Numbered from the stretch's first letter, positions 29,287-39,240 are shown. The stretch is 64,000 nucleotides of DNA from Endozoicomonas elysicola (GCF_000710775.1 NZ_JOJP01000001.1:4291810-4355809); one strand, 5' to 3'. Translations and numbers: made by a program. Notes: generated by a model not told the origin, from the letters alone.

Positions 29287-30066
29287 ATGCTGAAAATTGC
29301 GGATAAAACTTTTTCTTCACGACTGTTTACCGGAACCGGAAAGTTCAGTAACAGCCAACTAATGGCAGATGCCATCATTGCATCTGGCAGTGAGCTGGTC
29401 ACTATGGCACTCAAGCGTGTCGATCTGAATGAACAACAAGATAATATTCTTGGCCCCCTCCTGGATAGTCAGCTTGAGCATAATCTGAACCTGTTGCCAA
29501 ATACTTCAGGAGCCCGAAATGCTGAGGAAGCTATTTACGCAGCGCAACTGGCCAGAGAAGCACTTGGAACCCATTTCGTAAAAATCGAAATTCACCCAGA
29601 TCCAAAATACCTTCTGCCAGATCCAATCGAGACTCTGAAAGCCTGTGAAACACTGAGTGCTATGGGGTTTGCTGTACTACCTTATGTTCATGCCGACCCG
29701 GTCCTCTGTAAACGTCTTGAAGAAGTGGGCGTTGCGGCTGTCATGCCCCTTGGCTCCCCCATTGGCAGTAACCTGGGCCTAAAGACCAAAGATTTTATTC
29801 AGATTATTATTGAGCAGAGCTCTGTCCCTGTGGTGGTTGATGCTGGTATCGGAAGCCCTTCAGATGCAGCCCTTGCCATGGAGATGGGTGCCGATGCCGT
29901 TCTGGTTAACTCAGCTATTGCCGTAGCCCGCGACCCGGTTCAGATGGCCATTGCCTTTAAAGACGCGGTCATTGCCGGCCGCCGTGCCTTCAAAGCGGGA
30001 CTTGGCGGGCGCTCTCTGCAGGCTAAGGCCAGCAGTCCATTAACCGCATTTCTGGATGATTTTTAA
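29287..30066 (+). CDS. thiG: Thiazole synthase ThiG
   Basis: A 259-aa TIM-barrel enzyme that condenses deoxyxylulose 5-phosphate, dehydroglycine and ThiS thiocarboxylate into the thiazole phosphate moiety of thiamine. The N-terminal [17 protein letters not shown], the barrel strand [57 protein letters not shown] and the phosphate-binding end are clear. It follows thiS after 77 bp and overlaps thiH by one base (TAATG), so translation is probably coupled. Confidence 0.97.
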   Translation: MLKIADKTFSSRLFTGTGKFSNSQLMADAIIASGSELVTMALKRVDLNEQQDNILGPLLDSQLEHNLNLLPNTSGARNAEEAIYAAQLAREALGTHFVKIEIHPDPKYLLPDPIETLKACETLSAMGFAVLPYVHADPVLCKRLEEVGVAAVMPLGSPIGSNLGLKTKDFIQIIIEQSSVPVVVDAGIGSPSDAALAMEMGADAVLVNSAIAVARDPVQMAIAFKDAVIAGRRAFKAGLGGRSLQAKASSPLTAFLDDF

Positions 30067-31193
30067 TGACATTTCTCGACCACTTCAATCAGATCCAGTG
30101 GGATGAGCTGAAAATGTCGATCCACAGCAAAACCCCTGTGGATGTAGAAAATGCCCTGCAAAGCAGCAGGCTGACCCATGGTCAGTTTCTGGCACTAATC
30201 TCTCCTGCAGCAGAGCCTTATCTTGAGGCTATGGCACAAAAGAGCATGCAACTGACCCGGCAGCGATTCGGTAACACCCTGCAACTCTATATTCCACTCT
30301 ACCTATCCAATAAGTGCACCAATATCTGCACCTATTGCGGCTTCAGCCTAGACAACAAAATCCGCAGAAAAACCCTGAAGATGGAAGAGCTTGACCGGGA
30401 AGTGGCTGCGATCAAAAAAATGGGCTTTGACCATATTTTGCTCGTTACTGGAGAAGCCCCCGGAACAGTAGGTGTCAGCTACATCAAGTCTGTGATTGAA
30501 CGGCTACGACCACACTTCTCCCATATCAGCATTGAGGTTCAACCTCTGGATCAGGAAGATTATGAAACCTTGATGAAAGAGGGTCTGGATGCCGTTCTGG
30601 TTTATCAGGAGACCTACCATCGAGCGGCCTATGAGAAATACCATCTCAGAGGCAGCAAAATGGATTTTAACTATCGACTGGAAACCGCTGACCGACTGGG
30701 CCGTGCTGGCGTTGATAAAATTGGTGTAGGTGCCCTGATTGGTCTGGAAGACTGGCGAACCGACTCAGCCATGGTTGCCGCTCATCTGGACTATCTGGAA
30801 AAGACGTACTGGCGGACTCGCTACTCCATTTCCTTCCCCCGGCTTCGCCCCTGTGAAGGTGAGTTCCAACCGGTATCTATCATTTCAGATCGTCAGCTGG
30901 TTCAGTTGATCTGTGCTTACCGCCTGTTCAAGCCAGAAGCAGAACTCTCCTTATCCACCCGTGAATCTGAAAAGTTCAGGGATAATGTCCTACCTCTTGG
31001 CATTACCACCATGAGTGCATACTCCAGCACTCACCCGGGAGGTTACGCTGATGATAATATCCTGGGTAATGAAGACTTGGAGCAGTTTACTATCGACGAC
31101 AACCGCCGTCCAGAGGCGGTAGCGGAGGCTATTCGAGCCAAAGGGCTTGAGCCGGTCTGGAAAGACTGGTCACACTGCTTCAGTCATTCTTAA
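30066..31193 (+). CDS. thiH: 2-iminoacetate synthase ThiH (tyrosine lyase)
   Basis: A 375-aa radical-SAM enzyme that cleaves tyrosine to 2-iminoacetate (dehydroglycine) and p-cresol for thiazole formation, in complex with ThiG. The [4Fe-4S] motif C84-x3-C88-x2-C91 (NKCTNICTYCGF) is intact, followed by the barrel and the C-terminal BATS-like domain (RLRPCEGEF, STRESEKFRDNVLPLGITTMSA). E. coli ThiH has 377 aa. Its presence, rather than glycine oxidase ThiO, implies that thiazole synthesis can use the anaerobe-compatible route. It ends the thiSGH unit and is followed by a strong hairpin. Confidence 0.97.
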   Translation: MTFLDHFNQIQWDELKMSIHSKTPVDVENALQSSRLTHGQFLALISPAAEPYLEAMAQKSMQLTRQRFGNTLQLYIPLYLSNKCTNICTYCGFSLDNKIRRKTLKMEELDREVAAIKKMGFDHILLVTGEAPGTVGVSYIKSVIERLRPHFSHISIEVQPLDQEDYETLMKEGLDAVLVYQETYHRAAYEKYHLRGSKMDFNYRLETADRLGRAGVDKIGVGALIGLEDWRTDSAMVAAHLDYLEKTYWRTRYSISFPRLRPCEGEFQPVSIISDRQLVQLICAYRLFKPEAELSLSTRESEKFRDNVLPLGITTMSAYSSTHPGGYADDNILGNEDLEQFTIDDNRRPEAVAEAIRAKGLEPVWKDWSHCFSHS

Positions 31194-31197
31194 CAGA

Positions 31198-31253
31198 TGC
31201 TGACGAAAACCCAGTGAGGAGGAACCCTGTTTTTGGGGTTCCTCCAGTCAGCA
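31198..31253. terminator. Hairpin between convergent thiH and the 229-aa gene
   Basis: Inner arms GGAGGAACCC (31218-31227) and GGGTTCCTCC (31236-31245), with outer arms TGCTGAC (31198-31204) and GTCAGCA (31247-31253). There is no good T tract on the plus side. The position between convergent genes fits a bidirectional terminator. Confidence 0.65.
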
Positions 31254-31262
31254 AAAAATACA

Positions 31263-31952
31263 TTACTTTGCTGCTGATACCACATCAATGAGATCACTTC
31301 TTTCTCCCGAGCAAAGCCACTCCCATTTAAGCTCAACTTGGCCAGTACTAACAGTCAGAATCATGAAGTGTGAACCTTCATTACTCTGCACGCTGATCAA
31401 TAGACTGTGTTCATCTTCTGCGGGTGGTATGTAGTGCGCAGGCTGGTCATCTGCATAAAAAATATATTTGGTGAGTCTACTGACATTTTCTTTGTCAGCA
31501 CTCAGCACTTGAAGATGATAGAGAATATCTACAAACACCCAACGCTCATACAGCGTAATTTTTCCGGGAAATCGGCTCAGAAGATATTGTCTGACCGGAT
31601 CAGCTATTTCGTCACGGTCTGATACAAAATCCATAACGTCTCTTAACTGCGGCGTCTTCATTGAAACCTTCAAAGCATCATTTTCCCAGTGACGCTTGAA
31701 AGTCCATCGCCCACTCTCAATCGAGATTAATTCAAAATGCTTACCGCAAGGAATCTCTTCTGCCGCAATACTTAATAAATAATCGCCTGACTGGGCCACA
31801 TCCTGACAACCTGCAGGTATTGTATGCTCTGTGATTTGTTTTATTTCTACCCTGTCCATAGGTGAAGAGGTCCCGTCTACAGAACGGATGTCATATGTCT
31901 GCAAGGCATATTGTTGCAGCTTGGCAATATTAGAATCTGGTTTCGTTTTCAA
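31263..31952 (-). CDS. Hypothetical protein, 229 aa
   Basis: Not recognised. A soluble, slightly acidic protein without a signal peptide or transmembrane helix. It contains alternating beta-type segments (HFELISIESGRWTFKRHWE; HFMILTVSTGQVELKWEWL) that look like two related beta repeats flanking a helical middle (about 100-150). The start is a TTG with AGAGAA about 7 nt upstream; the next ATG is about 31 codons inside. It converges on thiH and is oriented like the MFS gene about 130 bp upstream. It may be lineage-specific; no function is proposed. Confidence 0.5.
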   Translation of the reverse strand: MKTKPDSNIAKLQQYALQTYDIRSVDGTSSPMDRVEIKQITEHTIPAGCQDVAQSGDYLLSIAAEEIPCGKHFELISIESGRWTFKRHWENDALKVSMKTPQLRDVMDFVSDRDEIADPVRQYLLSRFPGKITLYERWVFVDILYHLQVLSADKENVSRLTKYIFYADDQPAHYIPPAEDEHSLLISVQSNEGSHFMILTVSTGQVELKWEWLCSGERSDLIDVVSAAK

Positions 31953-32080
31953 TTTTTATTCTCTATGCATTTAAAGCTAGAAAATTAACAACTATTAAAA
32001 AGCAATATCCAATCTCAACAATAGCTCAGTGCTCAAATACCACCAACTAGTAAGCACAGCACCTTAACTATAGAAAAGCA

Positions 32081-33349
32081 TCACTTCATCAATGTGACTT
32101 CAGAGCATTGCTCTAAGTTCCTTTTTGTATAAATTCCCATAGCCACAAGCGCCAATAAACACACCAGCCAAAGGCAAAGTACACCTCCAAACCAACCGTA
32201 ATAGCCACTCAACCATTGAGCCACCATCGGGGAGGGGCTGGAAAACAGGCTCAACCCAACAGCCCAGGGCAATGCAATGCCTGTACAGCGAATATGGGCA
32301 GGGAACAGGTCAAAAAGGAGTTTGAACATGGGAGCCTCAAATGTTGCCACCCCCAAAGCAAACAGAACCATGGTCAACATGCTGATATGAGTGACACCCC
32401 GTTGTGCCATGTAAAAATTTAGGTAAGCTCCCAGTAACGTGACTAACAGGCCCAGCAACATAATAGGTTTGGCACCCACCCTAAAGGCCAGAACAGCCAT
32501 TAAAGGCAACGTAATAAACTCAACCCCCATATCTACTGAGGCAATAACGTTTGCCTGGCTCTGAGAAAAAAAGCCATTACTAACAACGTAACTGCACCAG
32601 AACATATTCCCGGCATAAAGAGAAACCCCGGCAAACGCCCCCACCAGAACAACGGCCAGACAGCTGCCTTTATACCGTAAAGCCAACTCTTTGAGCACAC
32701 GATAAGGGGTAAGTTCTCTGGCCGTTGTCGGTTGAAATGCCGGAGACTCTTGAATTCGACAGCGAATCCATAGTGCCAGCAAACTCGTGATACAACTGAG
32801 CAGAAAGGGTACTCTCCAGGCCCAGTCCGGCATATCGGGCAGGCTGACCAGTGCCGTTACCAGTGCTCCCATGGCTACCCCCAGGTTAGCCCCCCAGTTA
32901 GCCCAGGAGCCGGCAAGGTAAGGATTCCCCTTACCCTGTTCAATCATAAAGACTGCAGCATTGGTAAACTCTCCGGCAATAGCTCCTCCCTGGAGTATCC
33001 TTAATAGCAACAATAACAGTGGTGCCATCAAACCAATGCTGTTCCATGTTGGTAGAACCCCAATACCAGTGGTAGCCAGCGCCATGATCAAGACAGACAA
33101 CGTCAGTGCTAGCCGCCTGCCATAGCGATCACCGACATACCCAAAAATGAAACCACCTATTGGCCGGGTAAGGTACGAGATGGCAAACAGGCCAAAAACC
33201 GAGATCAGTGCAGTGGAGGGGTCCTGCTCAGGAAAAAATAACTCTGCCAGTCTTGGAGCCAGATAGAGGTAGGCAGAAAACTCCAGCCACTCGGCAACAG
33301 CTCCAGAGCAGATAATAATGATCGTACGGTGTTGCAGGAAAAAGCGCAT
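32081..33349 (-). CDS. MFS transporter, metabolite:H+ symporter type
   Basis: A 422-aa inner-membrane protein with about 12 transmembrane helices. The segment YLTRPIGGFIFGYVGDRYGRR (about 60-80) is the MFS loop 2-3 signature in the form typical of the metabolite:H+ symporter (MHS) family, which includes ProP, ShiA and KgtP, and RILQGGAIAGEF is also typical. Substrates of this family are organic acids, betaines or osmolytes; which one cannot be told here. The predicted start has no clear ribosome site. No catabolic gene is adjacent. Confidence 0.85.
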   Translation of the reverse strand: MRFFLQHRTIIIICSGAVAEWLEFSAYLYLAPRLAELFFPEQDPSTALISVFGLFAISYLTRPIGGFIFGYVGDRYGRRLALTLSVLIMALATTGIGVLPTWNSIGLMAPLLLLLLRILQGGAIAGEFTNAAVFMIEQGKGNPYLAGSWANWGANLGVAMGALVTALVSLPDMPDWAWRVPFLLSCITSLLALWIRCRIQESPAFQPTTARELTPYRVLKELALRYKGSCLAVVLVGAFAGVSLYAGNMFWCSYVVSNGFFSQSQANVIASVDMGVEFITLPLMAVLAFRVGAKPIMLLGLLVTLLGAYLNFYMAQRGVTHISMLTMVLFALGVATFEAPMFKLLFDLFPAHIRCTGIALPWAVGLSLFSSPSPMVAQWLSGYYGWFGGVLCLWLVCLLALVAMGIYTKRNLEQCSEVTLMK

Positions 33350-33696
33350 ACCAGTAACCAGACGGTTAGCTCAAAAACAAGCAGAAAAGTCTAGCTGGTT
33401 ATTTTTTCCTCACCAGAATACTGCAACCGATTAATGGGACCGCTTCTCTTGACCGGTTCCAGTTGCAAGTCGCCCATCAATAAATAACTAGGACTGGCTA
33501 TCAAAGAAAACACATCTCATTGATTTTAATGGAATATCCATAATTTTCGGGGGAAGTGAATAAAAAATATCCGATCTTGGTTTACAGAAATCCTATCTAT
33601 TGACCTTGGAAAATATGACAAACCAATAAGATGCATCTAATATACATCTTATAAGATTCATAATAAATGCATGTTTATGTTGATGAGGTGTCCAAT
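33350..33696. other. Intergenic region between divergent MFS and small membrane-protein genes
   Basis: About 350 bp, AT-rich towards the right. A small inverted repeat AAGATG...CATCTT around 33631-33653 lies about 45 bp before the small gene and could be an operator. Nothing else is recognisable. Confidence 0.35.
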
Positions 33697-33963
33697 ATGA
33701 AAAGCACTTTGAAACGCATCGAACAAGGTGAGACGACAAATAGAATCCAACAGTTTTTTAACCTCGGAAACGTGCTCATCGCATTATCATCGGGTGCAAT
33801 ATTGCTCGCTACTCTATTGGCCTACTTTCTTCACCATCAACTTCATCTAACCATCACCGAGCAGGTGATCGCCCACTTCGTTATTATTGTTGCACCCGGC
33901 GTAATAAAAGTTGGTTACGTAATGAGACTCGCAGCAGAGCATGCATTCACTTTCAATAGCTAA
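33697..33963 (+). CDS. Small membrane protein with two transmembrane helices
   Basis: An 88-aa protein: a charged N-terminus (MKSTLKRIEQGETTNRIQQF), a first helix VLIALSSGAILLATLLAYFL and a second helix VIAHFVIIVAPGVIKVGYVM, with a His-rich loop between. No family is recognised. I start it at the ATG at 33697 because GAGGTG lies about 6 nt upstream; an ATG ten codons earlier (33667) lacks one. The upstream extension is also less conserved in style. The following Smr gene is on the same strand but about 190 bp away. Confidence 0.6.
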   Translation: MKSTLKRIEQGETTNRIQQFFNLGNVLIALSSGAILLATLLAYFLHHQLHLTITEQVIAHFVIIVAPGVIKVGYVMRLAAEHAFTFNS

Positions 33964-34150
33964 AGGATGAATGCCTCAGCCTTAGTAAACATACTTCGTC
34001 CAATAGAGGGCACCTTCTCTTCTTCAGTTGAACAATCAAAAGCACTGATCATTCTTTATGGCCATAACTACACCTATGGAAATACAATACAAGCATCAAA
34101 AAACAGTGAAAACTGCTGTTATCTCTGTCCACTTGGTCAGTTATCAGGCT

Positions 34151-34741
34151 ATGAGCAACGCAACAAACAATGATGACATCTCTGCATTTCTGAAAGAGAT
34201 GGAAGGGGTAACCCCATTAAAAAAGAAAGCAACAGCTGATACTCAGAAAGCTCAGCGGATTACCCCAGGCCAGGAGATTCGCAAAGCCGCAGCAGAAGAC
34301 ACGTTTACCGACCCTAACTTTCTCTCTCTACTCAACCCAAAAATGGTGAAGCCCCATGACTTTCTGGTCTGGAAGCGGGATGGTGTACAGGAAGGGGTCT
34401 TCAAAAAACTTCGCCTGGGTAAATATGACATTGAGGCACGGCTCGATCTCCACCACAAGACCGCCCGGGAGGCACGCGATCACGTTTTCCAGTTTATCAA
34501 TGATTGCCGTGAACACGAGCTGCGGACCGTATTAATCGCTCACGGGCGTGGTGAGAAAAGCACCCCTCCCGCCATGCTGAAAAGTTATCTCTATACCTGG
34601 CTGCCCCAGATGGAGGCGGTACTGGCTTTTCACAGTGCATTAAAAGTCCACGGAGGCTCTGGAGCACTTTATGTGATGATCAGAAAAAGCGAGCGGGAAA
34701 AATTGGAAAACCGAGAACGGCATGCGAAGCGAGGGAGCTGA
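34151..34741 (+). CDS. Smr-domain protein (SmrA/YdaL-like)
   Basis: A 196-aa protein with a C-terminal Smr domain (about 95-180). The two hallmark motifs are present: LDLHHKTAREARDHV (LDLH) and VLIAHGRG (HGxG), followed by LKSYLYTWLPQM and GGSGALYVMIRK. Stand-alone Smr proteins of enterobacteria (SmrA, SmrB) act on RNA or DNA as nucleases, SmrB on mRNA at collided ribosomes; the exact role here is not certain. The N-terminal region is helical and charged. The ATG at 34151 gives a typical N-terminus (MSNATNNDDISAFLKEMEG); an ATG at 34058 would add 31 less plausible residues. Confidence 0.85.
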   Translation: MSNATNNDDISAFLKEMEGVTPLKKKATADTQKAQRITPGQEIRKAAAEDTFTDPNFLSLLNPKMVKPHDFLVWKRDGVQEGVFKKLRLGKYDIEARLDLHHKTAREARDHVFQFINDCREHELRTVLIAHGRGEKSTPPAMLKSYLYTWLPQMEAVLAFHSALKVHGGSGALYVMIRKSEREKLENRERHAKRGS

Positions 34742-35421
34742 CACTCTCTAACGTCCAGTTCCTCGAATATGTAAAAGCATGCTTTAACTCGATTACCATT
34801 AACAGGCAGATTACCACTACAGTCTGCCTATAATGGCTGCTTAACGTCCAATAAACTGTGGCAAAAATAGATTTCAGTATGTGTTGATAATAAAGTATTC
34901 TCTTTTCCAAACGAAACCGGCTGCTTTGATTATAGGCAAGTACTTGACCAGATAATATTACAGGTTCCTGAAGAACGGTTTCAGACAACCATTCAGGCGG
35001 CAGTCTCTCATTCACCAAAGTCCATTATTTATAATAAAATCAACTATCAGTTCTGCAAAGATTAATCATCACCTGCCGCCAAGCCTTACAGGCTTCTTGG
35101 GTTACATCCTTACAATGCTCTTTACTGCTGAATCAGAGAATAACCACGGTGGCCAGGGGGTGTAATAACAGTCAGGGCCTGTATTTGAAAGAGCTGATTC
35201 TGTCAGCGTTACTTTAGCGTTTTAACAGCATAAGAAAACTGAATAAATAAATTATGAAACATTCCTTTTTAATTATGGTCTGAAATATATGAAAGCACCT
35301 GACCAACTATTTATTACATGTAAAAACACAAAAAAACAATATTAGATGATGGTTTAGAGGGATTTTGAACCGTCTTCATCAATAGCGTATATAGATGTTC
35401 TGCTAGTTTTGTTACACCCAG
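34742..35421. other. Long intergenic region, no supportable gene
   Basis: About 680 bp, AT-rich to the right. A minus-strand open frame (34680-35018) partly overlaps the Smr gene and has no recognisable features. A short imperfect hairpin (CCAAGCC / GGCTTCTTGG, about 35078-35100) is the only structure seen. It probably holds the promoter of the 801-aa gene. Confidence 0.4.
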
Positions 35422-37827
35422 ATGATGACAGGAATCAGAGTTCTGTTTTTAGGTGAAAGCCTTATCAGAAATTATCAAAGGAGGAGTTTAATACAAGTTT
35501 TCACTGAACTGAGAGGTGCGATTGTGGATTCGATTCAGTTGTCAAGATACTCCCCTGTACCGGGCTCGATAGGAAGTATGAAACCGGCCTGCAATGAGGA
35601 ACAGGTGAAAGCTGCCTGGCAGCTTTGTTATCTTGAAGAAGGCCAAGCGAAGATGAGCCAAACTGTAAAATACATCACTCCACACACGGTCGAGAACAAC
35701 TACTTGCTCAATGCCCTTGAAAGGCAGGCAATGAAACCAGATAAAGCCATAAGCGTTCGAAAAATCCGGGAAAAGGAGCGCGAGTACGCAGAAAATTTAT
35801 ATTCTTGTGCAATGGTTTATATCAATCTATTTAAAGATGGAGGTCTCCCAAGCTCTATCCCCCCTGATTCTTACCAAATTATCAATCAGACCCTGGTGAT
35901 CCTGGAGAGCTATCGAAACCCTTATATTACTCAGACTCTGCTAATGACTCTCCTGGCAGGAGAGATGGGAAACATTAGAGAAGGTCGATATCACTGCATG
36001 AGCATGCATTCCTGCAGTATTCTGTTAGAAATGGTCCATCGCTTGAAAGTCCCAAAAAACAGCAGCTGTCTGAATGTTTTTGACAGGACAGTGTTTACGA
36101 ATTCTGTCTGTTTAGCGGCAATAAGTCAGCTTTTTCTGGATAATCTCATTGGCCGACAGCTGGATCTGCTTATTTTGGATCCGAAAAGCGTTATTCAACA
36201 GCTAATGGAACAATATAAGTTGATGGCTGATCAGTATCAGGGAGATCGTTTAAAGCGACTGTTGCTCAATCACGTCAGTGAAGAAGGCAATCCTGAATTT
36301 AATAAAATCGATCAACTATGCCACTCATTACTCTTAAATGAAGTCTATGTCATTAGTGAAGTACTACAGAGAATTCGCAGCTATCACCATTATCTGATTA
36401 ATAACCCAGACTCTCCATTCCCTGACAATGAACCGTACTTACCTCGTTGCCTGAGTGCTCTGTATCTGTTGTCATGTCGGGCGATAAATGATGGCTGTTC
36501 GGCTAATGAGTTCAACGATATTTTGGAGGCATACGAGATCTTTCAAATGACAACCTGTGAAGACCAGGCAAATTTATTGAAGGTATCCATTCTGGCCAAC
36601 CTTTCTGAAACTCGGCAGGACTGGCAGGAAGCTATTACTCTGTATCAGATAATGTTGAATGATCTCCCACAGGAAGTTCCGGTTTATGAGCCCCTTCTTC
36701 ATTGCCTGGAACAGTGTGGTCGATATGACCAAATGCATGAAGTTTGCCTTCAAGCTATGGCTTTCTTTCAGAAGGCTAATATCCCCATAAAGGTACAGTA
36801 TTTTGAGCGAAAGGCATTTTGGATCCTGACATTAAAAAAATCTCATGAAAACCTAGCCTCTCCAATTGTAGGACAAACTGGAGTGATACCTTCACAATCA
36901 TTGGATCCCCCCCCCCGAATTCATGAAGTTCCTGAAGATATAGACCAGCTGCTCATTTTTCTTGGCGAAGAGTCTACTCCAACTCAAGCATCAGTAAGAC
37001 CCAAAAACAGGAAAAAAAAAAAACGGCCGCATGGCCATACAACCCAGGATTTACCCCCTGCCAAATTACTGGAAGTAGACCAGGTCACCAAATACAAGCC
37101 GGCAGCCGTGCATGTTTCGCACTGCCCTACAGAAGTGATCTGTATTGGTGAAAGTCGAAAAGCCCCTCTCCCTCCCACCAAAGTAATAACACCTGTTATG
37201 GGTTTGACAAATAATAGAAGGCTCGGTGATGATTTTATTGCCAAAAGCGCCTGGAGTCATTTTCAAGATTTGCAGGATATTAATAATGACATCAGTTTGT
37301 TTTTGGGGAAAAAACGTAAAAAGGAAGCTCAACAACAAGCTCGCCAGGCCATAAAAGCATACCCAAAAGATTCATGGTTGCAGCACAGCGCTGGGTGGAC
37401 CTTCTACCTGGCTGATAACCTCGTGCAGGCGAAGCAGTGCTTTTTCCATGGGTTATCACAGTGCCTTTATGACTATAAAGACATCCAGCCAATGCTGAAT
37501 CAGTGGAAACAAAAACCCAGAGCTCGGAATTTCATGGACCTTTCAACGGCAATCACCAATCTAAATATTACCACCGGCAGCGAAACTGCATTGCATGTAT
37601 CTGCATTTTTAAGGTCGTTAGCTCATGTGCTTGACAAGGAAAATGACACAGATAACAGCAAGTTCCTGCGTGATCTGTCAAAAAGACTCAATCCAGAAAG
37701 AGAAAAACAGAAAAAGAGTCCTACTTTTAATAAAAAAATTGAACTTGTTAGCCAACAACTATTTTCTGCTTTGAAAAAAAGCATTTATGATGATCAGCAT
37801 AGTCTCCAAGGTATGCTGCTTTCATGA
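35422..37827 (+). CDS. 801-aa helical-repeat protein with polylysine motif and coding homopolymers
   Basis: No family is firmly recognised. The protein is almost wholly helical. Segments such as LSETRQDWQEAITLYQIMLNDLPQ (about 395-418) and ARQAIKAYPKDSWLQHSAGWTFYLADNLVQAKQCFFHGL (about 635-675) have tetratricopeptide-like spacing, so an alpha-solenoid fold is likely. A disordered stretch (about 480-610) contains PPPRIHEV, a basic motif RPKNRKKKKRPHGH at about 527-540, and proline motifs. The coding strand includes a C10 run (36907-36916) and an A12 run (37012-37023), both in this disordered stretch. The start is uncertain: the ATG lacks a ribosome site, and a strong AGGAGG occurs at about 35479-35484 inside the frame. 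A candidate host-interaction protein by resemblance only. Confidence 0.6.
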   Translation: MMTGIRVLFLGESLIRNYQRRSLIQVFTELRGAIVDSIQLSRYSPVPGSIGSMKPACNEEQVKAAWQLCYLEEGQAKMSQTVKYITPHTVENNYLLNALERQAMKPDKAISVRKIREKEREYAENLYSCAMVYINLFKDGGLPSSIPPDSYQIINQTLVILESYRNPYITQTLLMTLLAGEMGNIREGRYHCMSMHSCSILLEMVHRLKVPKNSSCLNVFDRTVFTNSVCLAAISQLFLDNLIGRQLDLLILDPKSVIQQLMEQYKLMADQYQGDRLKRLLLNHVSEEGNPEFNKIDQLCHSLLLNEVYVISEVLQRIRSYHHYLINNPDSPFPDNEPYLPRCLSALYLLSCRAINDGCSANEFNDILEAYEIFQMTTCEDQANLLKVSILANLSETRQDWQEAITLYQIMLNDLPQEVPVYEPLLHCLEQCGRYDQMHEVCLQAMAFFQKANIPIKVQYFERKAFWILTLKKSHENLASPIVGQTGVIPSQSLDPPPRIHEVPEDIDQLLIFLGEESTPTQASVRPKNRKKKKRPHGHTTQDLPPAKLLEVDQVTKYKPAAVHVSHCPTEVICIGESRKAPLPPTKVITPVMGLTNNRRLGDDFIAKSAWSHFQDLQDINNDISLFLGKKRKKEAQQQARQAIKAYPKDSWLQHSAGWTFYLADNLVQAKQCFFHGLSQCLYDYKDIQPMLNQWKQKPRARNFMDLSTAITNLNITTGSETALHVSAFLRSLAHVLDKENDTDNSKFLRDLSKRLNPEREKQKKSPTFNKKIELVSQQLFSALKKSIYDDQHSLQGMLLS

Positions 37828-38030
37828 TCAATATAGGCAGTTGCCAGTTTTATAATCCGCGCCTGAAAATATAATACCTTACAAATGACCTGCATACTGA
37901 CTGGGATAAATATAGATGTAGAATTCAATAAACAACTAGAAAAACTGCAGCGATAATATAGGGCATAGTAGTTAGAAAGCCGGTTTTATATGGACTGACT
38001 CAATACCTCAACCAGCCCTTGTAATAAGTA

Positions 38031-38222
38031 TCAGCGTTTGAAGGAACTATTTTTCTGTGGATCACCCTTTAATACCGACTGACAGATATTGACCGGCATA
38101 TTGGTCGATACCATCTTACCTTCCACATAACAAACCGATGAGGGAATCCCACCAGTTGCTGAAGCAGCACCAGCCATCAAAGAAAGGGTAACGCCTAACG
38201 CAAAGGAAGATAGTTTTTTCAT
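38031..38222 (-). CDS. Small secreted protein, 63 aa
   Basis: A short protein with a textbook signal peptide: MKK, then LSSFALGVTLSLMAGAASA and likely cleavage before TGG. The mature part is about 40 residues with two cysteines (SSVCYVEGK, NICQSVLK) that could form a disulphide. No family is recognised. The ATG at 38222 is chosen because it begins the signal peptide; upstream in-frame ATGs (38234, 38303) add residues that would spoil it. It lies about 115 bp downstream of the steroid operon on the same strand, so read-through transcription is possible. Confidence 0.6.
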   Translation of the reverse strand: MKKLSSFALGVTLSLMAGAASATGGIPSSVCYVEGKMVSTNMPVNICQSVLKGDPQKNSSFKR

Positions 38223-38338
38223 AGGACTGTCCATAGTGTTAAGAATGATTGCAGACAGACCAATACTCCCTGTGCGATAACTGCACATCGGAACTGCCTG
38301 CATTTGATGATGCCTGCTGAATACAGGCTCGTCCAGTA

Positions 38339-39217
38339 TCAGGTGCCGTATACCTTCTGGGCAGGCACAGCTTCAGCCACCAGCTCGGCAACTGCACTGC
38401 CAACTTCTGATGGTTCCCAGCGTGCACCCTTGTCTTTTTCGGGGCCACGACGCCAGCCATCAGCAATCGAGATCTTGCCACCTTCCACTTCAAAGAGCTT
38501 ACCGGTCACATTGGCACTCTGTTCTGAGCCCAGCCAGACCACCAGGGGAGCCACATTTTCCGGAGCAAAGAAGTCGAAGCCATCTTCAGGCTTTTTCATC
38601 ACATCAGCAAAAACGTCCTCAGTCATGCCGGTGCGTGCAGCTGGAGCCAGACCATTTGAAGTAATGCCGTAACGAGCCAGCTCAGCCGCCTGAACCAGCG
38701 TCAGGGAGGCAATACCACCTTTTGCTGCAGCGTAGTTTGACTGACCAATGGAACCCTGAAGACCAGCACCGGAGCTGGTGTTAATGATACGGGCACTGAC
38801 GGCTTTACCGCCTTTAGACTGCTCACGCCAGTATTTAACCGCATGACTTGCAATACAGAAATGTCCCTTCAGGTGAACCGCCATCACGGCATCCCAGTCG
38901 GATTCTGACAGGCTGGCAAACATGCGGTCACGACAGATTCCGGCATTATTCACAACCACATGCAGATCACCAAACGCATCGATGGCCTGCTTCACAATCA
39001 GGGCAGACTCTTCATAGTCGGTAATGTCATTGGTATTAACCACCGCGTCGCCACCAGCTTCTTTAATGGTCTCTACGACATCCGATGCCGCTTTCTCATT
39101 AATATCATTAACAATCACCCTGGCACCTTCGGCAGCAAAACCCAGTGCATAGGCCCTGCCCAGTCCACCACCGGCACCGGTCACAATCACAACACGGTTT
39201 TCACAAATGGCCATCAT
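38339..39217 (-). CDS. Short-chain dehydrogenase/reductase of the steroid (HIP) operon
   Basis: A 292-aa SDR. The NAD(P)-binding motif TGAGGGLGRA (about 14-23), the acidic residue in VIVNDIN that suggests NAD preference, NNAG (about 91-94) and the catalytic YAAAKGG with an upstream serine in TSSGAG are present. An extra C-terminal tail of about 40 residues is longer than in classical FabG. In the HIP pathway an SDR (IpdF in mycobacteria) oxidises 5-hydroxy-HIP-CoA, and other SDRs act in side steps; which one this is cannot be decided by eye. It is the last gene of the ten-gene minus-strand operon. Two tandem ATGs give alternative starts. Confidence 0.85.
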   Translation of the reverse strand: MMAICENRVVIVTGAGGGLGRAYALGFAAEGARVIVNDINEKAASDVVETIKEAGGDAVVNTNDITDYEESALIVKQAIDAFGDLHVVVNNAGICRDRMFASLSESDWDAVMAVHLKGHFCIASHAVKYWREQSKGGKAVSARIINTSSGAGLQGSIGQSNYAAAKGGIASLTLVQAAELARYGITSNGLAPAARTGMTEDVFADVMKKPEDGFDFFAPENVAPLVVWLGSEQSANVTGKLFEVEGGKISIADGWRRGPEKDKGARWEPSEVGSAVAELVAEAVPAQKVYGT

Positions 39218-39240
39218 TTAATCCCCTGTTATTATTCTTT

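Noticed and set aside
34680-35018. 112-aa minus-strand open frame downstream of the Smr gene
   Set aside because: Overlaps the Smr gene end, shows no family, signal or good ribosome site; not supportable as a gene.
38102-38113. TGGTCGATACCA, one mismatch from the AEP operator
   Set aside because: It lies inside the coding sequence of the small secreted protein, not before a start, and differs at a central position; most likely coincidence.
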